Assembly: GCF_004360155.1 (NCBI RefSeq)
Contig: NZ_SAIS01000009.1
Span: 62,001-126,000, forward strand
Length of the DNA stretch: 64,000 bases
DNA from: Paraglaciecola marina
Lineage (GTDB): Bacteria > Pseudomonadota > Gammaproteobacteria > Enterobacterales > Alteromonadaceae
Direction of reading: 5' to 3'
Shown: one piece after another, positions 6,056 to 14,798 of the stretch
Position numbering within the stretch: position 1 is the stretch's first letter
Layout of the letters: every line of letters begins with the position of its first letter
The notes under the pieces: generated by a model
What the model was told of the DNA's origin: nothing
What the model saw: the letters and a program-made list of their open reading frames with translations, nothing else
Databases searched by the model: none
Program-made: the position numbers and the translations under genes

Positions 6056-7015
6056 TTATTTTTTTCTTCTCGCTAATCCACCTAGACCTATCAAGCCAAG
6101 ACCTAGCAGAGCAATTGATGCAGGGGCCGATACTTCAACCGGTACCAATTCAGAATCTATTCTAAACTCGGCAACTAATTGGTTGGACATTTCTTCAGTT
6201 GTTAAGAAACCAATACAGCCCGCTTCTAAACCAATTGTTACACAAGCAGTGTCTGTAATTAATTGAAGACCCGATAATACAGTGGTTATAGTGTATTCGT
6301 AATCATCTAAAATGAAGCTACCTGAAAACTCTACATTACCACCGACAATGTCAAAGTCTGTAGTATCAGAAGTAATTGCAAAAATATCCGCACAGCCATT
6401 TAGGTTTACACCGGTGCCGTTTAAAGTTCCATCAGGGCAGATTAAGGTATCATCTAAAAGCGCTTCGTCTACAGTGAAGCCTCCACTTAGATCATAATCC
6501 ACACCATTAATAGTCTCTAAGAAACTAATTTCAAACCCTAAAGTAGGAGCATCTATTACTAGCGCTGGTCCAACGTAAGGAACCCCATCTAACTCAGTAG
6601 CGGTTAGTTGTAACGCGTCTAAAAAGCTCGCACCGATTAAAAGGCCGTCACCTGTTCCTACTACCCAGTTATTGTGAAATAAATCAGTACCTTGCTCTAG
6701 GCCTCCATTTGTAACAACTGTACCGAGTACAGGGCTAGCAGATTGGAAAGAGCTTTGGATACCATCAACACCACCGTTTATGACTACGTCTCCACTTGTG
6801 AGGCCCTCACCCCAAGTAAGATCCGTGGAAGCCGGAACTCCAAGTAAACCATTTGGTGTTGCGTCACCAGATGCGGTTACACTTCCGCCGGTTGTTTGAG
6901 TGAAGTCAGTGAAGCCTGCTTCGTTGATATAATTCCAAGATGTAATTTGTGCTGCGTTAGCGGTACCTACTGCAGCTAACGTCATTGCTGCGAATACCGT
7001 ATTTAACTTTTTCAT
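6056..7015 (-). CDS. PEP-CTERM sorting-domain secreted protein
   Basis: The 319-residue protein has an N-terminal signal peptide (MKKLNTVFAAMTLAAVGTANA) and a C-terminal sorting signal: a short motif (VSAPASIALLGLGLIGLGG), a hydrophobic helix and a terminal RRKK. The motif reads AP-A rather than PEP, a variant common in Alteromonadales. The middle is Gly/Thr/Asp-rich and beta-like with a few Cys, with no enzyme motif. An exosortase should cleave or anchor it at the outer surface, but none is encoded in this window. It has an AAAGGAA ribosome site and its own terminator. The gap to the upstream ThiF gene is 155 bp, so it may have its own promoter. Confidence 0.85.
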   Translation of the reverse strand: MKKLNTVFAAMTLAAVGTANAAQITSWNYINEAGFTDFTQTTGGSVTASGDATPNGLLGVPASTDLTWGEGLTSGDVVINGGVDGIQSSFQSASPVLGTVVTNGGLEQGTDLFHNNWVVGTGDGLLIGASFLDALQLTATELDGVPYVGPALVIDAPTLGFEISFLETINGVDYDLSGGFTVDEALLDDTLICPDGTLNGTGVNLNGCADIFAITSDTTDFDIVGGNVEFSGSFILDDYEYTITTVLSGLQLITDTACVTIGLEAGCIGFLTTEEMSNQLVAEFRIDSELVPVEVSAPASIALLGLGLIGLGGLARRKK

Positions 7016-7170
7016 TGTTATTTCCTTTTAATAGCTAGTTAGCTGGAGTAATTCCAATTAGCTGTAGCATGTAGTGTGCCATAAGAAAATAACGTATATT
7101 AAACAGATGGTTAGGTTTTTCTGTGGCTATTTAATTTAGTATTTTGTAAAAAAAATGGACATAAATGCAT

Positions 7171-8022
7171 TTAGTTATTAATTAGGTTTGTGGCCAGTTT
7201 TATTTTTAACCTTTGTAACAAGCCGTTATTACCAAAGGGCAGATAAGTCTTCTTTAGTTTGTTTTTGTAGGCATCAAAATGGAGCCCTGTCGGTGCACAT
7301 AGAACCTCTCCCCGTTTTAATAATATTTTTAAGGCATAAGTTCCTGCGACGCCTGCACACATCTTTACAGCCATTGGCATCGAAGGCCCTGTTTCTTTTT
7401 GAAAATTCGCACTTTCGGGAATGACTAAATAATCTCTTTGTAATAATGAAGGTGAGAGGCCCACTAGAAAACGTATAAGTTGGTCATTTCTGCTGTGCTG
7501 CTCAAATCTGAAGTATTCTTCATAGGACATTTTACCGGGCATAAAGCACAGAAAAGCGACTCCCATACCTATTGGGGCTGCCGTAACATAAGGAATTCTA
7601 AGTTCTTCACACTTTTTGAATACTAGCTTTCTAGCGTCTAAAGCAAAGAAATCTAAACTATCGATATATAGATCTACATCAATTAAAAAATCATCTACAT
7701 TATGCTTGTTGATCCCTTCATTAAATGACTTAATCAGAGAGTCGGGATTTATGTCTTTGGCAATGTTTTCCATTACTGCAGATTTGGGTTGATTAACTGT
7801 AGATAAAAATGCTCCAGCTTGACGGTTGAAGTTATGAACTTCAAACTTGTCAAAATCTGAAATGTTAAACTTTTCAACTCCTAGTCGAGTCATAGTTATG
7901 AGGTGTTCTCCTCCTACTCCTCCAGCTCCCGCAATTGCAATTCGTTTAGAACGTAATATTTGCTGTTCATCTGGCGTTATCCATCCAATATTTCGAGAGA
8001 AGGCACGGGTATAGTCAAACAT
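7171..8022 (-). CDS. ThiF/E1-like adenylyltransferase
   Basis: The 283-residue protein has the E1/ThiF core: a GAGGVGG nucleotide loop (32-38), a DFDKFEVHNFNRQAG segment matching the D-x-D...N-x-N-R-Q signature, and a conserved Lys after it. The CxxC zinc pairs of ThiF/MoeB are absent. MCAGVAG near residue 222 is the only candidate region for a catalytic Cys. Such enzymes adenylate a C-terminal carboxylate. No ThiS/MoaD-like partner is nearby, so it is unlikely to serve thiamine or molybdopterin synthesis. It follows the exosortase-associated acyltransferase by 57 bp, so the two probably work together. Confidence 0.78.
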   Translation of the reverse strand: MFDYTRAFSRNIGWITPDEQQILRSKRIAIAGAGGVGGEHLITMTRLGVEKFNISDFDKFEVHNFNRQAGAFLSTVNQPKSAVMENIAKDINPDSLIKSFNEGINKHNVDDFLIDVDLYIDSLDFFALDARKLVFKKCEELRIPYVTAAPIGMGVAFLCFMPGKMSYEEYFRFEQHSRNDQLIRFLVGLSPSLLQRDYLVIPESANFQKETGPSMPMAVKMCAGVAGTYALKILLKRGEVLCAPTGLHFDAYKNKLKKTYLPFGNNGLLQRLKIKLATNLINN

Positions 8023-8079
8023 TTTTAAGTTCCTTGAAGGCTACACACAATCAACTCAAGCTATTTTAGTAGAACTGGC

Positions 8080-8895
8080 TTACTTAGCGTTAAATTGATC
8101 ACTAATATCTTTTTCTATTACACTTAGTATGCTTTTGAAACCAGGAGTCAAGCCTGAAAAAAGTAATTCTCGATTGATATAATACGGAGCCCTTTTACCG
8201 TGATATTCAACTACTGGGCCAACTTTTGTAAATACTATACCTACAAACTTTAAACTTCTAGCAAGTCTAGGTTCCATCATTACAAAGCAATGCTTTATCC
8301 CCATATTTAAACAAACGGAAGCGGCTGAAAGGTATAAGCCTACTGCTATAAATGGGAAGCATCTGAGTTCTTTTTCGGAATAATTATATTCATTAATTGA
8401 ACCTGTAGCAGAGCCTTGAAATTTATCAGTTGCTCTTTTTCTAAATTGTTTCGGGATGGCAAGTCGAGATATCTCACACACTTCCTCTCTTGGAAAGTCT
8501 GAAGGATGTACACTTTTTTCGTTAATTGCGCTGAGGCAAAATTTCTCGATTGGAAGCATTTGTTTTGGGTCTTTACTGGTTACAACTCTTACTGTCCCAG
8601 CAAAGGCCCCAGTTGGTTTATGTTTAATTAGGCAATGAAATGCTCTTGAGTCAAATTCATCAAGTTCTTCGTTGGTAGGTTGAAGCTTCTCAAACTTTAG
8701 CTCTTCACAATATACCTTATGTCTAATTTTAAATGATTCAGATTTATGACTTCTATTAATAGCAACAACAGCAGATAGGTATTCTGAAAAATGTTTGGAT
8801 ATTTGGTTTGCTTGTCTGCTTATCGCAAAGTTAATGAATAGCTTAACAAGCGGGCCAATAATTGGTTTTTCAGCGTACTTTCTTAATTTTTTCAC
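8080..8895 (-). CDS. PEP-CTERM/exosortase-associated N-acyltransferase (autoinducer-synthase fold)
   Basis: The 271-residue protein matches the exosortase-associated acyltransferase group, related to acyl-homoserine-lactone synthases. It has the FKIRHKVYCEELKFE substrate-entry segment near residue 56, FDSRAFHCLIKHKPTGAFAGTVRVV, CEISRLAIPKQFRKR, and a C-terminal GNAT-like half (FPFIAVGLYLSAASVCLNMGIKHCFVMMEPRLAR). Members of this group have been proposed to make N-acyl amino acids. It lies directly upstream of the ThiF-like gene and near a PEP-CTERM protein, which supports the assignment. Substrate is unknown. Confidence 0.78.
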   Translation of the reverse strand: MKKLRKYAEKPIIGPLVKLFINFAISRQANQISKHFSEYLSAVVAINRSHKSESFKIRHKVYCEELKFEKLQPTNEELDEFDSRAFHCLIKHKPTGAFAGTVRVVTSKDPKQMLPIEKFCLSAINEKSVHPSDFPREEVCEISRLAIPKQFRKRATDKFQGSATGSINEYNYSEKELRCFPFIAVGLYLSAASVCLNMGIKHCFVMMEPRLARSLKFVGIVFTKVGPVVEYHGKRAPYYINRELLFSGLTPGFKSILSVIEKDISDQFNAK

Positions 8896-9021
8896 TATTT
8901 TTTGAATCCCTACCTAAGGCTCCAACTCCATCATAATTTAAGAGCTCAATTTGAAATGAGCAAAAGATAAATGTTAACTCAGTTCTAATTATTTATCATA
9001 ATACTTTTATAGGTCACACGT

Positions 9022-9771
9022 TTAGCGTAGGTAGTTTTGGTAAATTAGCCCTAGGTATTCATGCAAGGCTCTTTCACTTCTATATAAGCTAGATGCATTA
9101 GGTAAGCCTAGTACTGGTTCAACATTTTTACGACTCAAGTGTTCAACGGGTATTGGTAGTACCTTAATATTATAGTCTTCGAAATAAGTGATGGCGCGGG
9201 TTAAGTGGCTTGCAGAGGTAACTAACGATATATACTTGCCATCCAGCATTTCTGCTAGAGCAGCGACTTCAGTTTCAGTATTATTTCCTTTAGAGTTTAT
9301 GAAAATGTCATGGGAATTCACTCCCATAGTCGTTAGGAACTCCTGATTATGTGCAGCTTGTGAATAGACATCTCTTCTACCTAAAATACCACCGGCTAGG
9401 TAGATTGGTTTGTTTACTGAGTGGTACATTTGTGCTGCATAATGATTTCTCTGCATAGAGCAATTTGGCCATCTAGAAACAAAAGGTAAGTCATCATCTT
9501 CAACGTAGTTACACGCTAAGATAACAATCGCATCTGTTTGTCGCCAAACTTTAGATTCAATTTTTATTGTGGGATAGGGGTCTTCTAAATGTTTGATCAA
9601 TATAACACTTGGGTAGGTCATTGAACAAAGTAATAACCATCCCAAAGGCAGAAATGAGAAGAACGACAATAATTTACTAGTAGAGAATAAACAAGCAAAC
9701 CTGAGCAATACAAACATCAGTGTTGAATGTACCAAAGGGGAACTAAGTGACGTTGCTATATCTGCTAACAT
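9022..9771 (-). CDS. YdcF/ElyC-like DUF218 protein
   Basis: The 249-residue protein has two N-terminal hydrophobic segments (about residues 14-30 and 38-55) followed by a DUF218 domain: TDAIVILACNYVEDD, PIYLAGGILGRRDVY, NTETEVAALAEML and LVTSASHLTRAITYF. The family includes ElyC and SanA and is tied to envelope polysaccharide or peptidoglycan precursor metabolism. It is 30 bp after the sugar-nucleotide epimerase in the same direction, which fits a role in surface polysaccharide. The precise reaction is not known. Confidence 0.78.
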   Translation of the reverse strand: MLADIATSLSSPLVHSTLMFVLLRFACLFSTSKLLSFFSFLPLGWLLLCSMTYPSVILIKHLEDPYPTIKIESKVWRQTDAIVILACNYVEDDDLPFVSRWPNCSMQRNHYAAQMYHSVNKPIYLAGGILGRRDVYSQAAHNQEFLTTMGVNSHDIFINSKGNNTETEVAALAEMLDGKYISLVTSASHLTRAITYFEDYNIKVLPIPVEHLSRKNVEPVLGLPNASSLYRSERALHEYLGLIYQNYLR

Positions 9772-9801
9772 ACGGTTTGAAATTTTTTTGATTTCTTGAT
9801 T

Positions 9802-10821
9802 TTACTGTATTTCATAAAATGTTTTATACCAAGTAACAAATTCTCCAATTCCTTTATCTAAATTGGTTTTGGGTTGATAGCCAATGTCATTCGTTAGCGC
9901 AGAAACATCAGCATATGTATCAGGTACATCACCAGCTTGTAGTGGCAACATTTCTTTAATAGCTGTTTTATTTAATGCCTTTTCTAATGTTTCAATAAAT
10001 GTGAGTAAATGAACTGGATTATGGGCCCCGATATTATAGATTTTCCAGGGAGCTTTACTGCTACTAGGATCTGGGAATTTGCCGTTCCATTTGGTATTTG
10101 GTTGAGCTATGTTGTCTATGCACATTATAATGCCATCAACAATATCATCAATATAGGTGAAATCACGGCGATGATTGCCATAATTAAATACCTTGATAGG
10201 CTCCCCATCTAAAATTGCTTTGGTAAATTTGAATAGGGCCATGTCGGGTCTGCCCCATGGACCATAAACTGTAAAAAAACGTAGCCCTGTGGTTGGTAAT
10301 TTATATAGATGACTATATGAATGCGCTATAGCCTCGTTTGCTTTTTTAGTGGCCGCATAAAGTGAAACTGGATGGTCAACGTTATCGGTAACTTTGAAAG
10401 GAGTGGTTTCATTAGCACCATATACTGAGCTTGATGAAGCATAGACAAGGTGTTTGACTTTAGTATGTCGACACCCTTCTAAAATATTCATAAAGCCTAT
10501 TAAGTTACTATCAACGTAAGCATGGGGATTCTCTATTGAATACCTTACTCCTGCTTGGGCGGCCAAATGTATGACTTTTTCAAATAGATTGGTTCTGAAT
10601 AAATCCTCAATATTTTCTCTATCTGCCAAATCCATTTTTATAAAACTAAAATTATTGGACGATGTATGTGTTGATAATTGTTTTAAGCGTCCTTCCTTTA
10701 GAGTTACATCATAATAATCGTTCATGTTATCGATACCTACAACAGTATCGCCGCGGCTTAGCAGATATTTAGTAACGTGAAACCCAATAAATCCAGCAAC
10801 CCCTGTAACTAGAACTTTCAT
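9802..10821 (-). CDS. NAD-dependent UDP-sugar 4-epimerase (UDP-glucuronate epimerase type)
   Basis: This 339-residue extended short-chain dehydrogenase carries the Rossmann motif GVAGFIG (7-13), an active-site serine stretch (YASSSSVYG), the catalytic Y-x-x-x-K as YAATK (155-159), and [15 protein letters not shown], typical of UDP-glucuronate/UDP-galacturonate epimerases. The NDYYDV segment after the first strand also fits that subgroup. It should interconvert UDP-hexuronic acids for capsule, LPS or exopolysaccharide. It leads the leftward operon with the DUF218 gene. Confidence 0.85.
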   Translation of the reverse strand: MKVLVTGVAGFIGFHVTKYLLSRGDTVVGIDNMNDYYDVTLKEGRLKQLSTHTSSNNFSFIKMDLADRENIEDLFRTNLFEKVIHLAAQAGVRYSIENPHAYVDSNLIGFMNILEGCRHTKVKHLVYASSSSVYGANETTPFKVTDNVDHPVSLYAATKKANEAIAHSYSHLYKLPTTGLRFFTVYGPWGRPDMALFKFTKAILDGEPIKVFNYGNHRRDFTYIDDIVDGIIMCIDNIAQPNTKWNGKFPDPSSSKAPWKIYNIGAHNPVHLLTFIETLEKALNKTAIKEMLPLQAGDVPDTYADVSALTNDIGYQPKTNLDKGIGEFVTWYKTFYEIQ

Positions 10822-10898
10822 AATAATACCCTTAGAGCTTGTTTAAGATTTTAATACCTTAAACATAAAAATATAAATGGAATGCGAAGCTAATATTT

Positions 10899-11717
10899 GT
10901 GATTATAACCAGATACTTGCCAGTAACTGTAACGATTATGATGGTAAATAATATATTTTTATTTAGTTTTAAAATTTTCTTAATTGTATGGCTGTTATCG
11001 AATTCGACTTTCGCTACTAAACTAAGCGATCTCGTTTCGAACATTAAGCCATCAATTGTAGGTGTGGGGTTATATGATCCGTTAGGTACGCAAACTCATC
11101 AATTAATGGGGAGTGGCTTTGTGTTTGGAGATGGTTCATTAGTTGCTACCAATTATCATGTTGTATCTATTGATTTAGACCCTACAAAAGTGCAACACCT
11201 CATTATTTTCTCAGGTCAAGGTCGTAAACCAAAAATCCAAAAGGTAAAAGTGGTTGCCACAGACCCTTTGCATGATTTAGCAATTCTTAAATTAGAGGAA
11301 GCCTTAAAACCTATAACATTGGCAACTGATGAATATGCGCCAGATGGGACAGAAATTTTACTTACAGGGTTCCCTATAGGTGCAGTACTGGGGTTATTTC
11401 CAGCTACTCATAGAGGCATAATTGCTGCTACTTCACCAGATGTTATTCCATCAGCCAATTCTCGGGGGTTATCCACAAGAATTCTCAAAAGGTTGGATGA
11501 GCAGTTCTTAATATATCAACTTGATATAACAGCTTACCCAGGTAATAGTGGTAGTCCAATATATGATTCTGAAACAGGGGAAGTCATAGGAGTGCTGAAC
11601 AAAGTATTTGTTAAAGAGTCAAAAGAGTCTGTACTGGAAAAACCATCAGGAATCAGTTACGCCATACCTATAAAATATTTGAAAGCTCTCGCCAAAAGCA
11701 GCGGCTATTCTATATAA
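10899..11717 (+). CDS. Secreted trypsin-like (DegP/S1) serine protease without PDZ
   Basis: A hydrophobic signal or anchor (FLFSFKIFLIVWLLSNSTFA) precedes a chymotrypsin-fold domain. The triad is visible: His in VATNYHVVS, Asp in DPLHDLAILKLE, Ser in AYPGNSGSPIYD. There is no PDZ domain, so it is shorter (272 aa) than DegP/DegS. The frame opens with GTG at 10899; ATG codons at 10938 and 10941 would give a more typical signal peptide and may be the real start, since no strong ribosome site decides. It is divergent from the epimerase and precedes the Tat-protein/kinase cassette, so it could process exported proteins of this island. Confidence 0.8.
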   Translation: MIITRYLPVTVTIMMVNNIFLFSFKIFLIVWLLSNSTFATKLSDLVSNIKPSIVGVGLYDPLGTQTHQLMGSGFVFGDGSLVATNYHVVSIDLDPTKVQHLIIFSGQGRKPKIQKVKVVATDPLHDLAILKLEEALKPITLATDEYAPDGTEILLTGFPIGAVLGLFPATHRGIIAATSPDVIPSANSRGLSTRILKRLDEQFLIYQLDITAYPGNSGSPIYDSETGEVIGVLNKVFVKESKESVLEKPSGISYAIPIKYLKALAKSSGYSI

Positions 11718-11865
11718 TTGGAAAAATTCCATTAAGTGTCTATTATATTTACACTAATGATATATTTTGATTTTTTATTTATTAAAATCAATATCTTGTA
11801 AATTGGTTTGTTTTTTGCATTAAGTGGTAAAGTTTAAAAATTCATAATACGGATGGTGAATAGTT

Positions 11866-12465
11866 GTGAAACATAATAAGCAAAGTATTGTAAAAGAAAA
11901 AGAATCAACGGATTCAAGAAGGAAGTTTTTAGTTAAGAGCACAGCTACTGCTTTAGTCGCGACCTTACCCATTAAAACAAGTTGGGCTAGAAGTGGAGGT
12001 CATGGTGGTGGGTGTATGGTTTCTGGCAACTTGTCTGGTAACCAGTCTGCTGTCTGTGAAGCTGTCGTTGTTTCAGGTAAGTCACCGGAAGATTGGTACG
12101 ATGATTGCCGTTCTAGTAAATATGTAAGTGCAACAGCTCGTACCGCATCTACCACTCCTTGGGGGACAATTTTTAGTTTTACACCTACTTCTGGTTATAG
12201 CCGTGGCGGTTATAAGAATAAATATAATAGATCGAGTGTTAGTTCTTCTAGCTCTTTATATGAAATTTTAGAAAAAGGCGGAGATTTGGAGCAAAACTTG
12301 GTTGCAGGGTATTTAAATGCTTTAGATAACCGTTACCCTCTGAAACCTGGCGTGACAGCTGAGATGTATGCTTCAATGTTAGAAGCCGAAGCAGAGAATG
12401 ACGAAGCAGCATTAATTCAAGCATTACAGCAAACCTATACTTATAGCGGCGGTTCTAGACGTTAA
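11866..12465 (+). CDS. Tat-exported small protein at head of PqqD/HprK-like cassette
   Basis: The 199-residue protein opens with a long basic n-region and a twin-arginine signal (SRRKFLVKSTATALVATLP, residues 17-35), with likely cleavage after TSWA. The mature part is Gly/Ser/Tyr-rich, has Cys at 50 and two further Cys soon after, a low-complexity middle, and an acidic helical stretch before a C-terminus ending SGGSRR. It begins at GTG. It sits 13 bp upstream of a PqqD-like gene and in line with an HprK-like kinase and a nucleotidyltransferase. This makes it a candidate substrate of that modification cassette (inference). No enzymatic motif is seen. Confidence 0.65.
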   Translation: MKHNKQSIVKEKESTDSRRKFLVKSTATALVATLPIKTSWARSGGHGGGCMVSGNLSGNQSAVCEAVVVSGKSPEDWYDDCRSSKYVSATARTASTTPWGTIFSFTPTSGYSRGGYKNKYNRSSVSSSSSLYEILEKGGDLEQNLVAGYLNALDNRYPLKPGVTAEMYASMLEAEAENDEAALIQALQQTYTYSGGSRR

Positions 12466-12478
12466 GATCTAATTCGAT

Positions 12479-12730
12479 ATGTTTCACATTTCTCCATCCG
12501 TTTTTATTTATAACGCCAGCGACCAGTCTGGCGTTTTAGTATTTGTTCCTGCGTTAGGTAAGGTGGTAACTTTGACCTCTAAGGTTGGAGTTATTTTATT
12601 GGCCTTAAAGAGTGAAGAAAGTTTTGATTTCACAGCATTTAATTCTAAAATTGTGGAAATTGAGTCTGATCAAGTGAAAGAAGTTTGGCATACTCTAATA
12701 TCAGAAGGTATTTTGATAGAGGATATTTAG
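12479..12730 (+). CDS. PqqD-family peptide chaperone (HPr-rel-A system type)
   Basis: This 83-residue protein is the size and fold class of PqqD/RRE proteins, which bind leader peptides for tailoring enzymes. The pattern of a strand-rich first half (VFVPALGKVVTLTSKVGVILLAL) and a helical second half ending EVWHTLISEGILIEDI fits. PqqD-like proteins paired with HprK-like kinases are a recognised set (HPr-rel-A), often in exosortase-bearing genomes. The kinase gene starts on the base after its stop codon, so they are co-translated. Confidence 0.72.
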   Translation: MFHISPSVFIYNASDQSGVLVFVPALGKVVTLTSKVGVILLALKSEESFDFTAFNSKIVEIESDQVKEVWHTLISEGILIEDI

Positions 12731-13642
12731 TTGCAATTAAAAGAGTTGGAGTATGGAGACCTTTCTGAGAAAATGCATAAAGGTAATATCGGTATTGATT
12801 TAGGCGTAGCCTCATTCCGAGTTAAATCAAAATTACCAGACGTTCAAAAAGTATTTTATGAATTATATTCTGACTATTCAATTGTAGGTCAGGATGACCC
12901 AACTGATTTCCAAGTATCAATTCAGCAATCTTTTTCTTTGAGACGATGGTTTAAACCTCAAATAAGCTTCTCACTTGACCAATATACTCCGTTTTTGCCC
13001 TTACCTCGATCACAAGCATACCCATTACTTGAATGGGGGATGAATTGGTGTATGGCAGCACATCAACATAATTTTTTACTCATCCATGGGGCTATCCTCG
13101 AAAAAAATGATGAAGCGTTTATTTTTCCTGCTCCTCCAGGCTCAGGTAAAAGCACGTTATGTGCATATTTAGCTAATTCCGGGTGGCGTTTATTGTCAGA
13201 TGAAATGACAGTTATTAATCTTGAAACAGGGTTAGCTCACCCATTTGTCAGGCCTATTTGTTTAAAAAATAACTCTATTGATTTGGTTAAAGAGTGGTTT
13301 CCTGATGTTGTTGTTTCAAATATTGCTAAAGATACATCAAAAGGCACAGTTGCTCATGTTAAACCTCCAGAAAGCAGTGTTTTGGATCTCTATAAAACTG
13401 CAAAAGTTAGGGCAATTGTGTTACCTCATTTTACTCTCGATAAAAAACTGGATATTTATACCCTCAATAAAATTCAAGCTTATGAGTCTTTGTCTAGTAA
13501 TGCATTTAATGAAGGGATGTTAGGCTTGCAAGGGTTTAGAGCAATGACTCGATTAATAGAGCAAACAGATACAGTTGAAATTTTTTATAACGACTTAAAT
13601 TCAGTCATGGAGTTTTTAACTGAGGGAGTATTTGCCCAATGA
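12731..13642 (+). CDS. HprK-related kinase (HPr-rel-A type)
   Basis: The 303-residue protein has the HPr-kinase-like P-loop APPGSGKST (about residues 135-143), and downstream LLSDEMTVI with the conserved acidic residue of that family. The N-terminal ~120 residues are specific to the HprK-related group. It starts with TTG directly after the PqqD stop codon, preceded by AGAGGA, and ends overlapping the next gene as ATGA. Family members near RiPP genes (for example the lasso-peptide kinases) phosphorylate a peptide serine. There is no PTS HPr gene here, so a peptide or protein target such as the Tat protein is more likely than HPr. Confidence 0.78.
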   Translation: MQLKELEYGDLSEKMHKGNIGIDLGVASFRVKSKLPDVQKVFYELYSDYSIVGQDDPTDFQVSIQQSFSLRRWFKPQISFSLDQYTPFLPLPRSQAYPLLEWGMNWCMAAHQHNFLLIHGAILEKNDEAFIFPAPPGSGKSTLCAYLANSGWRLLSDEMTVINLETGLAHPFVRPICLKNNSIDLVKEWFPDVVVSNIAKDTSKGTVAHVKPPESSVLDLYKTAKVRAIVLPHFTLDKKLDIYTLNKIQAYESLSSNAFNEGMLGLQGFRAMTRLIEQTDTVEIFYNDLNSVMEFLTEGVFAQ

Positions 13643-14784
13643 TGTCTCCTATTACGCAGCAGCTGATTTCTTTGGTAAAAGGTCAAGTACCTATGACTAA
13701 TAGGTTGGTAGAATGGGAATATATCATACGAGTCGCTAGAGAAGTATCCATGTTACCGAGAATAGCAGCTATGTCGGTTGACTTTTCTAACTTAGAAACA
13801 TTACCCAGTTATGCATTAAATCATTTTCAAGCAGCTAAATGCTCATCAGAACTATTAAAGCAACATGTTTATTTTGAGGCGGAAGGTTTAGTGAAATTAA
13901 TTAATAAAATTTCTGATGAGCCGCCCATATTCTTAAAAGGAGCAGCCTACTTATTAGCTAAATATAAAGTAGGAGAGGGCCGTGTTTTTTCGGATATTGA
14001 TATTTTAGTATCAAAAGAGTTAGTCGATTCGGTTGAAAACAAGCTTCTTGTATACGGTTGGATCCATGATGAAATTGATGATTATGAACAAATGTATTAT
14101 CGTAAATGGGCACATGAAATCCCTCCACTGATGCATTGTACAAGAGGAACTCAACTTGATGTACATCATAATTTAGTACCTATAATCAGTGGAAAGGCTC
14201 CTGATATTGAGTTTTTTAAGAATGATTTGGTGAGTATTTGTGATGGGCAAGCAAAAACATTAGCACCATATGCAATGGTATTGCACAGTGCAGTCCACCT
14301 GTTTTATCAAGAAGAGTATCATCACGGTTTTCGTGACTTAAGTGATTTACATTTGATGTTTAGCGAGTTTGGAGAGAATGAAGGATTTTGGGAGGCGCTC
14401 TTTCTATTAGCACAGCGGACTAATTTTACTGCTGAGTTAGGTTTGGCATGTCGCTATACAAACTTGTTTTTTAATTCCTCCATACCGGATAAATGGATGT
14501 TAAAAAGTGAAGGATTTTTGCCTTCAAGAATCACTATGGTGTTTTTTGATTGGATATTTTTTAGAATCCTGCAGCCTCAACATCCACTGTGTAAGGTATC
14601 CTATATTGGGTTAGCTAATTTAATTGCTATGATAAGAGGACATTGGATAAAAATGCCTTTGCCTATTCTTATTCAACACGTTTCAACTAAAGCATACAAA
14701 GCGATTGGCGAGATGATAGCTGGAAAAGGAGCTTTTAAGAAAAATAAAGAACAAGAGCTTCCAGAAAACCTTCCCAAAATATGA
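13639..14784 (+). CDS. Nucleotidyltransferase-family protein of the HprK/PqqD cassette
   Basis: The 381-residue protein carries a nucleotidyltransferase signature: FLKGAAYLLAKYKVGEGRVFSDIDILVS (about residues 98-125), with the D-x-D metal pair in SDIDILV. The C-terminal part is helical and has His-rich patches (LHSAVHLFYQEEYHHGFRDLSDLHLMF). Its ATG overlaps the kinase stop (ATGA). Nucleotidyltransferases of this kind accompany HprK-like kinases and PqqD in peptide-modification loci. It is the last gene of the cassette and converges with the LysR gene 14 bp away. The modified substrate is unknown. Confidence 0.72.
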   Translation: MMSPITQQLISLVKGQVPMTNRLVEWEYIIRVAREVSMLPRIAAMSVDFSNLETLPSYALNHFQAAKCSSELLKQHVYFEAEGLVKLINKISDEPPIFLKGAAYLLAKYKVGEGRVFSDIDILVSKELVDSVENKLLVYGWIHDEIDDYEQMYYRKWAHEIPPLMHCTRGTQLDVHHNLVPIISGKAPDIEFFKNDLVSICDGQAKTLAPYAMVLHSAVHLFYQEEYHHGFRDLSDLHLMFSEFGENEGFWEALFLLAQRTNFTAELGLACRYTNLFFNSSIPDKWMLKSEGFLPSRITMVFFDWIFFRILQPQHPLCKVSYIGLANLIAMIRGHWIKMPLPILIQHVSTKAYKAIGEMIAGKGAFKKNKEQELPENLPKI

Positions 14785-14798
14785 TTAACCACTAAGTG

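Noticed and set aside
7171-8022. Thiamine or molybdopterin biosynthesis gene (thiF/moeB)
   Set aside because: No ThiS/MoaD carrier, no thi/moa neighbours and no CxxC zinc pairs; the context is exosortase-associated.
12731-13642. True HPr kinase/phosphorylase of the phosphotransferase system
   Set aside because: The N-terminal half differs, no ptsH or sigma-54-linked pts genes are near, and the gene is fused by overlap to PqqD and nucleotidyltransferase genes.
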